Shown here piece by piece: positions 50,493 to 58,514 of a stretch of DNA of 64,000 bases. The position numbers and the translations under genes are program-made. The stretch's first letter is position 1. Each line of letters begins with the position of its first letter. A model generated the notes under the pieces. The model ran no database searches and was not told the DNA's origin. It worked only from the letters and a program-made list of their open reading frames with translations. This DNA is from UBA6926 sp045562535 (GTDB lineage: Bacteria; Chloroflexota; Dehalococcoidia; UBA6926): contig JBJKVP010000008.1 in the NCBI GenBank assembly GCA_045562535.1, positions 85,855 to 149,854 of the forward strand, in the 5' to 3' direction.

Positions 50493-51713
50493 TTAATTTA
50501 CCCTTTCTAAATTTTGAACATACCCTTTCAACTGATGGTCAAACTGCCCTAACCCTTTGACGAAGGATAATGCAACTAACAAGCCCAAAAATAAAATTAT
50601 GTTAATAATCGCAATGATTGCTAAAGGCTGTAATCCAAGAGCAGTTCCTGAATTAATGTTGAATAATGATTGGACAATTAAAATTTCGCCGGCAGTAATA
50701 ATTATATTTATGGTAGCTAATGGGAACATAATCTTCCACGCTATTGCCAAAATTTGGTCAATCCTGACACGCGGCCACGTTCCTCTGAACCAAAAAAACA
50801 AGAATAAGATTATTGATGTTTTCCCCATTAAGATTAAAAACCCGCCAATGCCCGGTTCTAAACGGCCAAAAAACAATATCGCAATTACGAGAGACCAGCC
50901 AAACGCTGCCAAATATTCTGTGCCATATATTAACGCAAACTTCGTCCCTGAATACTCTGTATGAAACCCAGCCACAATCTCAGAATCAGCTTCATTTATA
51001 TCAAAGGGAGTCCTGTTCAATTCAGCAGCAACGGAAAATAGGATGATCAAAAAAGCGACTGGCTGAACGAAAATAAATGGTATTTCTTGAGCTGCTGCAA
51101 TTTGATTCAAATTAAGTGACCCAGATAACAACACAACTGTACAAACAGAAAGTACCAAAGGTACCTCGTAACTAACTAACTGTGCGACACCTCTAACAGC
51201 TCCATATAGAGAATATTTGCTATTTGAAGCCCATCCTGCTGCGAAAACCCCTAATGAACCCAACGATGTAATGGCGACGACGTAAAATATCCCAATATCT
51301 AAATCAGCGATAGTGAAGCCGGGAAGTATAGGAATCACAGCAAACATTAGGAGAACCGGACTCATAATTAGAATAGGTGCTAAGGAAAATATATTCTTAT
51401 TCGCTAAATTAGGAATTAAATCTTCTTTCGTAATAAGTTTTATTAAATCGGCGAAACCTTGCAGCGCACCAAATGGGCCTACTCGGTTCGGGCCAATACG
51501 ATTTTGCATCCTTGCTACAAGCCTCCTCTCCACATAAGTGAGCATTGTTGTAACAATCAATAAAAAATTAATCAGTATAAATAGGCCGATAAAAAAATTA
51601 ATTCCATTGAAAATATCTTGGGATGTGTAGTTAAGTAGCGGCTCCCTGTTAAAGTACACCAGTAAAAAAAGAGGTGCCAATAGTATCAACACAGCTATGT
51701 TAAATAAAAGCAT
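50493..51713 (-). CDS. nuoH: NADH-quinone oxidoreductase subunit H
   Basis: 406 residues, about nine membrane helices. The quinone-pocket signature is YVERRLVARMQNRIGPNRVGP followed by LQGFADLIKLITKED (the first element split as YVERRLVARM and QNRIGPNRVGP). AELNRTPFDINEADSEIVAGFHTEYSG (ELNRTPFDINEADSE, then GFHTEYSG) is the conserved loop near the quinone entry. It is about 60-80 residues longer than NuoH of E. coli, from an extra N-terminal hydrophobic segment and an extended C-terminus. It couples quinone reduction to the membrane arm. Confidence 0.95.
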   Translation of the reverse strand: MLLFNIAVLILLAPLFLLVYFNREPLLNYTSQDIFNGINFFIGLFILINFLLIVTTMLTYVERRLVARMQNRIGPNRVGPFGALQGFADLIKLITKEDLIPNLANKNIFSLAPILIMSPVLLMFAVIPILPGFTIADLDIGIFYVVAITSLGSLGVFAAGWASNSKYSLYGAVRGVAQLVSYEVPLVLSVCTVVLLSGSLNLNQIAAAQEIPFIFVQPVAFLIILFSVAAELNRTPFDINEADSEIVAGFHTEYSGTKFALIYGTEYLAAFGWSLVIAILFFGRLEPGIGGFLILMGKTSIILFLFFWFRGTWPRVRIDQILAIAWKIMFPLATINIIITAGEILIVQSLFNINSGTALGLQPLAIIAIINIILFLGLLVALSFVKGLGQFDHQLKGYVQNLERVN

Positions 51714-51720
51714 TTACATT

Positions 51721-52842
51721 CTACCTATCCACTTCACCTACATTTATATCTAAAGTACCGAAATTCACTATAATGTCGGCAAGCTTCCATCCAACGCATA
51801 ATTCTCTTAAAACCGTTAAGTTAATATAAGATGGAGATCTGATACCCATCCGGTAAGGAGCAATTGATCCATCGCTTACCAAATAAAACCCGAGTTCTCC
51901 TTTTGGAGCCTCAACCATCCCATATGCTTCTCCTTCAGGAGGACGAACAAAAAAATCAGTATCCGTTCTATAGGGTCCTTGGGGTAACTTATCCATGCAT
52001 TGCCGTAAAATACGTACAGATTCCTTCATTTCCTCTATTCGGACAATCAAGCGATCCCAATTATCACCGTTATCACCCAGAGGGACGTTGAAATCCAACT
52101 GATCGTAAATTTCATATGGATCCTGTTTACGTAAATCCCAATCCACTCCGCTAGCTCGCAAATTAGGGCCGGTAATTGAACAATTAATTGCACGTTCGCC
52201 AGTTAACGGAGCTATTCCAATCATTCTGCTCAATATAATTTCGTTACCAAGCAACAACTGTTCGTACTCTTCAATTTTCTTTTCAAAATCATTCAAGAAC
52301 TCAGACATCGATTTTTCAAATCCTTTAGGTAAATCGTGGGAAACGCCACCCAGTCTCATATAGCTAAAAGTAATCCTTGCTCCACAGACCATCTCAAAAA
52401 GATCAAGGATTTTTTCTCGCTCTCTAAACATATGCATTAATGGAGTAATCCATGCTCCTAGATCATTGATCAAAAACCCTATACCCATCAAATGGCTAGC
52501 TATTCTCATTAATTCAACCATTATTACTCTTAGATATTTTGCACGCTCCGGTGGTTCAACTTCCGTGAGTTTTTCTAGGGCGCTGATGTATGCCAAGTTA
52601 TTGGACATTCCAGCCAAATAATCTAATCTATCTGTCAAAGTTATTATTTGTGTGTAGCTCCGTTCTTCTGCAAGCTTAGAGCTACCTCTATGGAGATACC
52701 CAAAAATTGGTTCAACATCCATCACTTCTTCGCCATCGAGGAGCGTCCTCAATCGAAAAACGCCATGCGTGCTAGGATGTTGGGGGCCTAGATTTAATAG
52801 GACTGATTCAGTCCCACCAATATTTTTTTCAGACTCATTCAT
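51721..52842 (-). CDS. nuoD: NADH-quinone oxidoreductase subunit D
   Basis: About 373 residues, related to the large subunit of [NiFe]-hydrogenases but without nickel cysteines. LNLGPQHPSTHGVFRL is the N-terminal signature with the quinone-site His, and YLHRGSSKLAEERSY and LDYLAGMSNNLAY follow. The C-terminus EAPKGELGFYLVSDGS and the final DINVGEVDR are complete. The frame is open to 52905, overlapping nuoC, but ATG 52842 gives the usual N-terminus, lies 17 bases after the nuoC stop and has AAGAG upstream. It forms the quinone-reducing site with NuoB and NuoH. Confidence 0.95.
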   Translation of the reverse strand: MNESEKNIGGTESVLLNLGPQHPSTHGVFRLRTLLDGEEVMDVEPIFGYLHRGSSKLAEERSYTQIITLTDRLDYLAGMSNNLAYISALEKLTEVEPPERAKYLRVIMVELMRIASHLMGIGFLINDLGAWITPLMHMFREREKILDLFEMVCGARITFSYMRLGGVSHDLPKGFEKSMSEFLNDFEKKIEEYEQLLLGNEIILSRMIGIAPLTGERAINCSITGPNLRASGVDWDLRKQDPYEIYDQLDFNVPLGDNGDNWDRLIVRIEEMKESVRILRQCMDKLPQGPYRTDTDFFVRPPEGEAYGMVEAPKGELGFYLVSDGSIAPYRMGIRSPSYINLTVLRELCVGWKLADIIVNFGTLDINVGEVDR

Positions 52843-52859
52843 AGATTCGTTCTCTTGGT

Positions 52860-53300
52860 TCACAAAAAATCTTTCCTCAGGGGATGACCAGGAAAGCCTT
52901 CCCACAGAAATACTCGTTTCATATTAGGGTGGTTAGTAAAGCCCACTCCCATCAAGTCATATATTTCTCGCTCTTGTAGGTTCGCCCCTTCCCAAATATC
53001 CACGACAGATGCTACCTCTGGATCATCTCGTCCCCATAACCGAACTTTAAAGGTCAAAGATTGGTTACTAGACAAAGATAATAAAGCGTACCTTAGTTCA
53101 AAGTGATCTATGTAGTCCACGCAGTCCAAATATCTAAGCATATTCATTTTGAATTCTGGTGCATCCTTAAAAATCAAACATACTTCATGTAAATTTTCTG
53201 GATTAATATAAAGGTTTTTTTCTGCATCTAAATCTATTGCATCATCAAAATGTTTAGTCAATAGCGGAGATATGTATTCTTTAGTTAATTCAAGTGTCAT
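52860..53300 (-). CDS. nuoC: NADH-quinone oxidoreductase subunit C
   Basis: 146 residues, a separate NuoC (not fused to NuoD as in E. coli). The signature is the C-terminal WEGANLQEREIYDLMGVGFTNHPNMKRVFL, seen as WEGANLQEREIYDLMG and NHPNMKRVFL, with the end WEGFPGHPLRKDFL. It supports NuoD and NuoI in the peripheral arm. The start overlaps the nuoB stop by four bases. NuoC here is shorter than many homologues (about 150-200 residues) because the N-terminal domain is compact. Confidence 0.93.
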   Translation of the reverse strand: MTLELTKEYISPLLTKHFDDAIDLDAEKNLYINPENLHEVCLIFKDAPEFKMNMLRYLDCVDYIDHFELRYALLSLSSNQSLTFKVRLWGRDDPEVASVVDIWEGANLQEREIYDLMGVGFTNHPNMKRVFLWEGFPGHPLRKDFL

Positions 53301-53953
53301 TTTTCTAACAATCTTTTTTGAACAGGGCTCCTATCTCTTACCACTGAGTCCCTTTTGATTTTCTCTTGCAATTTCGTCAAACCATACAGCAAGGCATCGG
53401 GCCTAGGAGGGCACCCAGGTATATAAACATCAACAGGTACGATTCTATTTACGCCGGGAACCACACTATAAGATTGGAAATATGGACCTCCACTAGTGGC
53501 ACAAACACCCATAGATATAACCCATTTTGGGTTAGGCATTTGCTCGTAAACCCTTCTCACAGCAGGAGCCATCTTCCACGTAACAGTACCGGAAACAATC
53601 ATTAGATCTGCTTGTCTCGGAGAGGCTCGAAAAATCTCCATCCCAAATCGGGCTTGATCAAATCTTGGCATCACTGCACCGATCATTTCAAAAGCGCAGC
53701 ACGCAAGACCCAAGGTGACTGGCCAAACTGAATTAGACCTTCCCCAATCTAATAAAGCGTCCAAAGATGTGACCATTAGATTTCTCTCTAAACCTTCGGG
53801 TACCTCTATCGGTTCATCAACGTGTTGCTCTCCAGCAAGTGCTCTAATTTTTTCTATAGCTATGCCCTCTTCAACGTCTAATTGATCCGTTGTCACCGTA
53901 AGAGGTATGCCATATGGTGACCTATCACCCAACAAAGACTCGTCTATTTCCAT
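53297..53953 (-). CDS. nuoB: NADH-quinone oxidoreductase subunit B
   Basis: About 218 residues. Cluster N2 ligands are visible: the tandem Cys in LACCAFEM, then GVCATSGG and GCPPRPDA. MIVSGTVTWKMAPAVRRVYEQMP is the conserved core helix region (IVSGTVTWKMAPAVRR). Before the usual start of homology (VTSLDALLDWGRSNS) there is an acidic N-terminal extension of about 60 residues. ATG 53953 with AGAGG seven bases upstream is preferred over 53974; the gene overlaps nuoA by about 10 bases. It holds the terminal cluster that reduces quinone. Confidence 0.94.
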   Translation of the reverse strand: MEIDESLLGDRSPYGIPLTVTTDQLDVEEGIAIEKIRALAGEQHVDEPIEVPEGLERNLMVTSLDALLDWGRSNSVWPVTLGLACCAFEMIGAVMPRFDQARFGMEIFRASPRQADLMIVSGTVTWKMAPAVRRVYEQMPNPKWVISMGVCATSGGPYFQSYSVVPGVNRIVPVDVYIPGCPPRPDALLYGLTKLQEKIKRDSVVRDRSPVQKRLLEK

Positions 53954-54330
53954 TCTAAAGCCTCTTTCTTCCACTCATACAAAAAACCAACTAATACCAA
54001 CAAAAGAAAAGGTAGCATTGCGACATAAGCTTCAAAGCCAAGATCCAAGAATCTTGCTGCCCAAGGAAAGATAAATAAAACTTCAACGTCAAAAATCAAA
54101 AATAGAAGTGCAAACAAATAAAACCTAAAATTGAACTTAAAACGAGCCGTGCCAACAGGTGTCATCCCAGACTCATACGGAGCTCCTTTGGACACGTTCT
54201 CTTCGGAATCCGGGTTAGGCCTTATTCTAATTTTGGAGAATATATAGGACAGAAAAATCAGAGATGCGGGCACCAAAAATGCGGCCACAGCCATGGATAG
54301 GACACCCCAATATTTAGCGGTCTCTGCCAT
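53944..54330 (-). CDS. nuoA: NADH-quinone oxidoreductase subunit A
   Basis: 128 residues with three transmembrane helices. The conserved loop between helices 1 and 2 reads KGAPYESGMTPVGTARFKFN, with the Glu and Cys/Ser position typical of NuoA (Ser here), and helix 2 has LLFLIFDVEVLFIFPWA with the membrane Asp and Glu. It is the first gene of the nuo operon. GGAGGG lies 10 bases before ATG 54330, and a hairpin and a candidate promoter lie in the leader upstream. Confidence 0.95.
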   Translation of the reverse strand: MAETAKYWGVLSMAVAAFLVPASLIFLSYIFSKIRIRPNPDSEENVSKGAPYESGMTPVGTARFKFNFRFYLFALLFLIFDVEVLFIFPWAARFLDLGFEAYVAMLPFLLLVLVGFLYEWKKEALEWK

Positions 54331-54351
54331 CAGTGGATTACCCTCCTAATT

Positions 54352-54382
54352 CGAATAGCCACCCAAAATGGCCTCTTATTCG
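54352..54382 (-). promoter_or_regulatory. Leader hairpin upstream of nuoA
   Basis: On the minus strand, in the transcribed leader of the nuo operon, CGAAT...ATTCG (outer five pairs) and AG/GCCA...TGGCT (inner pairs with a bulge) form a stem around the loop TTTTGGG. It ends about 22 bases before the nuoA start, just ahead of the ribosome-binding site. It could stabilise the long mRNA or act as a protein- or RNA-binding site; no T-run follows, so it is not an intrinsic terminator. Confidence 0.35.
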
Positions 54383-54430
54383 ATGGTAAAATTCCATTAG
54401 TGAAATTTTGCACAATCAGTTTACTAACTC

Positions 54431-54436
54431 ATTATA
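54431..54436 (-). promoter_or_regulatory. Predicted -10 element of the nuo operon
   Basis: On the minus strand TATAAT stands about 100 bases upstream of nuoA, in the 217-base gap after holA. No convincing -35 is found at 16-18 bases. The rest of this gap holds only AT-rich sequence and the leader hairpin. Confidence 0.4.
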
Positions 54437-54547
54437 CCTAAAATCTGAAAATATTGCCTGATTACGATAGATTATTGATGTTTCAAATAGAAATTATGTT
54501 GCTTATTAAGTGATATAACGATCTCTAAAAATAATGCGAAAGTGAAA

Positions 54548-55525
54548 CTATCTGACTGAAACCATTCTCAGCAACAGTAAATCTATCAAACTTCCTTGCG
54601 AATATTTATCGGTTTCCGATCTGACTGCCAAATCCAGATTTACAACTTCTTTATGCATTTTTATCAGCTGCTTCATGGAAAAACCCCTACTTTGATCAAC
54701 CGATTTATTAACAGCAAAATCGCTCCTAGTTCCCATGTAAGATTTAAATTGATTTCTAGGTATTTTCCTATCCACCAAATCTTTAACCAATATTAGACGC
54801 CTTAGTTGGGATGCTAAAAGCAAAATAAACTCTATTGAGTCAATACCTTCATCAAGTAAATGCTGGAAACTGAGTCTAGCACCATTGTAATTACCGCTAA
54901 AAATTTGATCTATGACTCTAAAAATATTTTCGTCTCTTTCATAATTAACATGAAGTTTGACAGAATCGATATCAATTGTCTTATCGTGATGTTTATATAA
55001 ACTTAATTTTTCTATTTCAGACTCAAGGGAAAGCAAATTATTGCCACAATTATCAATTAATAAGGTCAACGCGTCATCTTGCATAGACACACCCCTGGAT
55101 TTAGCTGCTCTTATAGCCCAGTTCCTTAACGCCGAACCTTTCAAGGGTATAAATTCTTTTGATTGCCCGACGGTTCCTAGTAATTTCAGCATAGGGTTAT
55201 TGGATCTTATTTTCCTATCAAGCAAGATAAGATGATTAGTGTCTGGCATATTTGGAATTACCTGTTCAAGCTGGTCCCACTCTCCAAATTCCTTCTTTTT
55301 AGAACCTTCGAAAATAGTTAATAAGCCGTCTAAAACCACCACTCTGTTCGATGCCAGAAACGGAACCGTTCCGATCATTGCAAGCACTTCGTTAACATTC
55401 GACTCACTAGCCTTTAAGAATGTAGTGTTCATATCAATAGACTCTTTATCACCCAAAGATTTTTGAAAATCTTTGAACGCGACGTTTCTAGAATAATAAT
55501 CTTCACCAAAAAATATATATAACAT
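54548..55525 (-). CDS. holA: DNA polymerase III delta subunit
   Basis: 325 residues with the three-domain delta layout. It begins LYIFFGEDYYSRNVAFKDF (the family opening 'y.i.GeD.yl...a'), then IGTVPFLASNRVVVLDGL, where 'pFls.rRvVvl' is typical. AAKSRGVSMQDDALTLLIDNCGNNLLSLESEIEKLSLY (ALTLLIDNCGNNLLSLESEI) matches the domain II-III joint. The C-terminal collar domain contains LLDEGIDSIEFILLLASQLRRLI. It is the wrench of the clamp loader that opens the beta ring. The call rests on spread-out features since the family is poorly conserved. It lies upstream of nuo on the same strand, separated by its promoter region. Confidence 0.87.
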   Translation of the reverse strand: MLYIFFGEDYYSRNVAFKDFQKSLGDKESIDMNTTFLKASESNVNEVLAMIGTVPFLASNRVVVLDGLLTIFEGSKKKEFGEWDQLEQVIPNMPDTNHLILLDRKIRSNNPMLKLLGTVGQSKEFIPLKGSALRNWAIRAAKSRGVSMQDDALTLLIDNCGNNLLSLESEIEKLSLYKHHDKTIDIDSVKLHVNYERDENIFRVIDQIFSGNYNGARLSFQHLLDEGIDSIEFILLLASQLRRLILVKDLVDRKIPRNQFKSYMGTRSDFAVNKSVDQSRGFSMKQLIKMHKEVVNLDLAVRSETDKYSQGSLIDLLLLRMVSVR

Positions 55526-55642
55526 GTCACTCGTTACTCAATTGGTATCCTTTACATGAGATTACCATTGAATCATTTAAGAGGCCACAATAGAATTAGT
55601 GAAATCAAAAAAACTAGAACCCCCTGTATTTAGGTTATTTAT

Positions 55643-57076
55643 ATGAAAACAACTTCTGCGGAAAATAGCTCGAGTAATTTGGTAATCGTTTGTGAGGAAT
55701 GTCTCACAGCAAACCAAGATACTGCGACTTACTGTAGTTATTGCTGGAGAGATATTAGCCTAATCGAGCAAATGCAGGAAGACGAATCCGTATTATATGT
55801 AAAGGTGAAAAAAAGGAAGCGTACTTTCCGGAAATGGGCTAAAAGAGGTGCCATATATCTGACGATCCTATCTTTATTCGCATTGTACTTCTTCGATCGG
55901 AGCGCACCTCCTGGATTATTACTAGACCAACCACTCTCCAATATCTCTTTATCACAAGGACAAGGCGTTTGGTCCACTCCCAGAGGAGGTAACCAAGGCA
56001 TCGCAAGCGCTGGAGGCGATCTACAAACGCCGTACGGAGAAATCGTTTGGAAAAACAAGGTCGCCAACCAAATTCTTTCCTCTCCATCGGTGGACAGTAA
56101 CATCATTTTTGCTACTACTTACGATGAAGAAATACTAGCTCTCAACTCATTTGATGGGTCGGTAATATGGAAATTTAAATCTAGGGGGCCCCTAGATTCC
56201 TCCCCAGTAGTTGCTGAAGAATACATATACGTCGCTTACAGAGACGGAACCATCATCTCTCTCAATAAAAATACTGGAATTGAAAATTGGTCCATAGAGT
56301 TGGACTCCCACACATTTTCTTGGGTCGTTATTGACCAAGGTATGTTATTTGCACTTTCCCGTGATGGCACGATTACGAGTTTAGATGCTCTAACCGGAGC
56401 AACTCGATGGATAATAGATTCAGAAGTCCAGTTCCTAGCACCCCCTGCCATACAAAACGGCACATTAGTAGCTCCAGGTTTGAAAAGACGTATATTCGCT
56501 ATAGACGGAAGAACAGGACAAACGAATCTGACTTATTTAAGCAGAAATGCTATGGTTGGAAGTCCAGCAGTTAGCGGTAATATAGCTGTTCTAGGGGGGC
56601 TTGATAGACACGTAAGAGCAATTGATATAACCAAGAAGACGTTGCCAATGGAAAAGACGGTTTTGGGCTTGTGGTCACAGTTCTTTCTCTGGGGCATGGC
56701 ACCCTTCCCGCCTGCACAAAGTGGCGCGGTATGGACAAGAAATATAGGCCACGAAATCGCAACCAGTCCAGCTATATCTGGAAATAGGGTTATAGTTACA
56801 ACAAAAGATGGCAAGATTATGGCGCTTGCACTTTCAAATGGAAAAGAGATTTGGGAAACATCTCTAGATCCTGATGAAGTCGCTGGCTCTCCTACAATAG
56901 TTAACTCTACATTTTTTGTTACAACCAGTCAGGGTTACCTTAAGGCTTATCAAATAGATGATGGATCCTTACTCTGGGAGTTAAATATAGGATCCGCCGG
57001 AACTAATAGCATCGCGTATGCTAACGGCCAAATTTATTTCAATACTCAAAATGGCACAATTTATGGGGTTAAGTAG
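55643..57076 (+). CDS. Membrane-anchored PQQ-like beta-propeller protein with zinc ribbon
   Basis: 477 residues. A short N-terminal zinc ribbon (Cys17, Cys20, Cys31, Cys34: CEEC ... CSYC) is followed by a basic stretch (KKRKRTFRKWAKR) and one transmembrane helix at about 69-84. The rest is an outside-facing beta-propeller made of repeats of the PQQ/BamB type, each with 'A.d...G...W.f': GSVIWKFKSRG, TGIENWSIEL, TGATRWII, NGKEIWETSLD, DGSLLWELNIG. BamB-like propellers scaffold outer-membrane assembly or bind proteins; others are quinoprotein dehydrogenases, but no such catalytic set is visible. The positive charges before the helix predict the zinc ribbon inside. Function unknown. It ends six bases before the ychF remnant. 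Confidence 0.75.
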   Translation: MKTTSAENSSSNLVIVCEECLTANQDTATYCSYCWRDISLIEQMQEDESVLYVKVKKRKRTFRKWAKRGAIYLTILSLFALYFFDRSAPPGLLLDQPLSNISLSQGQGVWSTPRGGNQGIASAGGDLQTPYGEIVWKNKVANQILSSPSVDSNIIFATTYDEEILALNSFDGSVIWKFKSRGPLDSSPVVAEEYIYVAYRDGTIISLNKNTGIENWSIELDSHTFSWVVIDQGMLFALSRDGTITSLDALTGATRWIIDSEVQFLAPPAIQNGTLVAPGLKRRIFAIDGRTGQTNLTYLSRNAMVGSPAVSGNIAVLGGLDRHVRAIDITKKTLPMEKTVLGLWSQFFLWGMAPFPPAQSGAVWTRNIGHEIATSPAISGNRVIVTTKDGKIMALALSNGKEIWETSLDPDEVAGSPTIVNSTFFVTTSQGYLKAYQIDDGSLLWELNIGSAGTNSIAYANGQIYFNTQNGTIYGVK

Positions 57077-57082
57077 TCACTA

Positions 57083-57289
57083 ATGGAAATCGGGATTATA
57101 GGGCTTTCAGGTAGTGGTAAAACCACTCTTCTTAACGCTTTAACAAAATCTCCTGCAGAAACAGGAAATTTACTTAGAACCTTTGAGATTTCTGCTACAA
57201 AGAATAAAGTAATGGCTGTCTACGCCTTTGTGGTATTCTTAAGCTCGTTTTTTTTAAAGCCGTTTTCTTCGCCACAAAGCAACAGCTAA
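57083..57289 (+). pseudogene. Truncated YchF/Obg-type GTPase N-terminus (remnant)
   Basis: 68 residues. The first 28 (MEIGIIGLSGSGKTTLLNAL then TKSPAETG) read as the start of a YchF-like GTPase in the style found in Chloroflexota, with P-loop GLSGSGKTT at residues 7-15. After residue 28 similarity ends: the remaining 40 residues are low in family character and end in a hydrophobic stretch with a run of eight T bases. No switch, NxxE or TGS elements appear in any frame before the complete ychF starts 17 bases later. I read it as the surviving 5' end of an older ychF-like gene that was displaced. The P-loop has SGS where intact genes usually have P.S. Confidence 0.6.
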
Positions 57290-57305
57290 AGGAGTCATTT
57301 TAACA

Positions 57306-58406
57306 ATGGGATTCACCTGCGGTCTTGTCGGCCTCCCAAATACAGGGAAATCAACTCTCTTCGGAGCGTTGACACGTACCAAAGCTCAGTCAGGAAATTA
57401 CGCGTTCACCACCATCGAACCTAATAACGGCATTGTACCCGTTCCTGATAAGCGCATGGATACCATCAACCACTACGTCAAGACAAAGAACATTGTTCTA
57501 ACTACCATGGAGTTTATCGATATCGCCGGACTCATAAAGGGTGCCTCCAAAGGAGAGGGGCTAGGGAATAAATTTCTCGGCCACATCCGCGAGGTCGATG
57601 CCATCGCTCATGTCGTGCGCTGTTTCGAGGATGATAACGTCCCTCACGTCAGCGACATCATCGACCCAGCTTCCGATATCAGCACCATCAACACCGAATT
57701 GATGATTTCCGACATAGAATCCCTCGACCGTAGAAAAACCAAAATTGGAAAACTAGCTAGATCCGGAGATAAAGAAGCCCTCATGCAAGCCGAAGTGCTC
57801 ACCAAACTGTCCGAGACCCTCGATCAAAACCAACCTGTACGAAGTATCACTGATTTCAATGACGAACAGACAGAGTACGTAAAAAGCTTGACTCTTTTGA
57901 GTGCCAAACCGGTTCTTTATATCTGTAATGTGATGGACCCTGCCGACACAGAAAACGAACTGGTGCGAAAGGTCAAAGAAATTGCCAAAGAGGATGGTTC
58001 ATCTGTGGTCGCCCTGGCAGGAAAAATTGAAGGTGAAATTATGGAGATAGAAGACCCTGAAGAACGGAAAATGTTTATGGAAGAAATGGGGCTGGCCGAA
58101 ACTGGACTCGACCTTATGATCTCCGCCGGATATGGACTGCTCGACCTCGCTACCTACTTCACCGCAGGAGAAGAAGAAAACCGGGCCTGGACTATCCCCA
58201 AAAATGCCAAAGCCCCTCAAGCAGCAGGAGTGATCCATAGCGATTTCGAAAAAGGATTCATTCGTGCCGAAGTTTATAGTCTCGAAGACCTAGTCAAGTA
58301 TGAATCCGAAGCGGCTATTAAAGACGCAGGTAAACTAAGAGTGGAAGGAAAAGAATATGTCGTCAAAGATGGTGACATCATGCATTTCCGTTTTAACGTC
58401 AAGTAA
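57306..58406 (+). CDS. ychF: Redox-regulated ATPase/GTPase YchF (OLA1 family), composition unlike neighbours
   Basis: 366 residues, full family length. G1 is GLVGLPNTGKST (residues 6-17), then FTTIEPNNGIVPVPDKR, the G3 region FIDIAGLIKGASKGEGLGN and the NxxE position as CNVMD (Asp for the usual Glu). The C-terminal TGS domain (AGVIHSDFEKGFIRAEV, GKEYVVKDGDIMHFRF) is complete. YchF hydrolyses ATP rather than GTP and binds ribosomes, acting in stress responses. Its codons end in C far more often (ATC, GTC, CTC, GAC) than those of every neighbouring gene, pointing to acquisition from another lineage. AAGGAG is 11 bases before ATG 57306. The remnant of a different ychF-like gene sits directly upstream. 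Confidence 0.95.
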   Translation: MGFTCGLVGLPNTGKSTLFGALTRTKAQSGNYAFTTIEPNNGIVPVPDKRMDTINHYVKTKNIVLTTMEFIDIAGLIKGASKGEGLGNKFLGHIREVDAIAHVVRCFEDDNVPHVSDIIDPASDISTINTELMISDIESLDRRKTKIGKLARSGDKEALMQAEVLTKLSETLDQNQPVRSITDFNDEQTEYVKSLTLLSAKPVLYICNVMDPADTENELVRKVKEIAKEDGSSVVALAGKIEGEIMEIEDPEERKMFMEEMGLAETGLDLMISAGYGLLDLATYFTAGEEENRAWTIPKNAKAPQAAGVIHSDFEKGFIRAEVYSLEDLVKYESEAAIKDAGKLRVEGKEYVVKDGDIMHFRFNVK

Positions 58407-58514
58407 AGATCAGTTTGCAGTTAAGTGCCTATATCGTTTAAAGTTTACCCAATTTGAACTAAATATATCAGTACTCAGAACAAGATTTTTACTGGGAATT
58501 TCTTGAGGCCAGAA

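Noticed and set aside
50557..50964. Plus-strand open frame (135 codons) opposite nuoH
   Set aside because: Antisense of a conserved membrane protein; Asn/Ile/Lys-rich with no plausible family.
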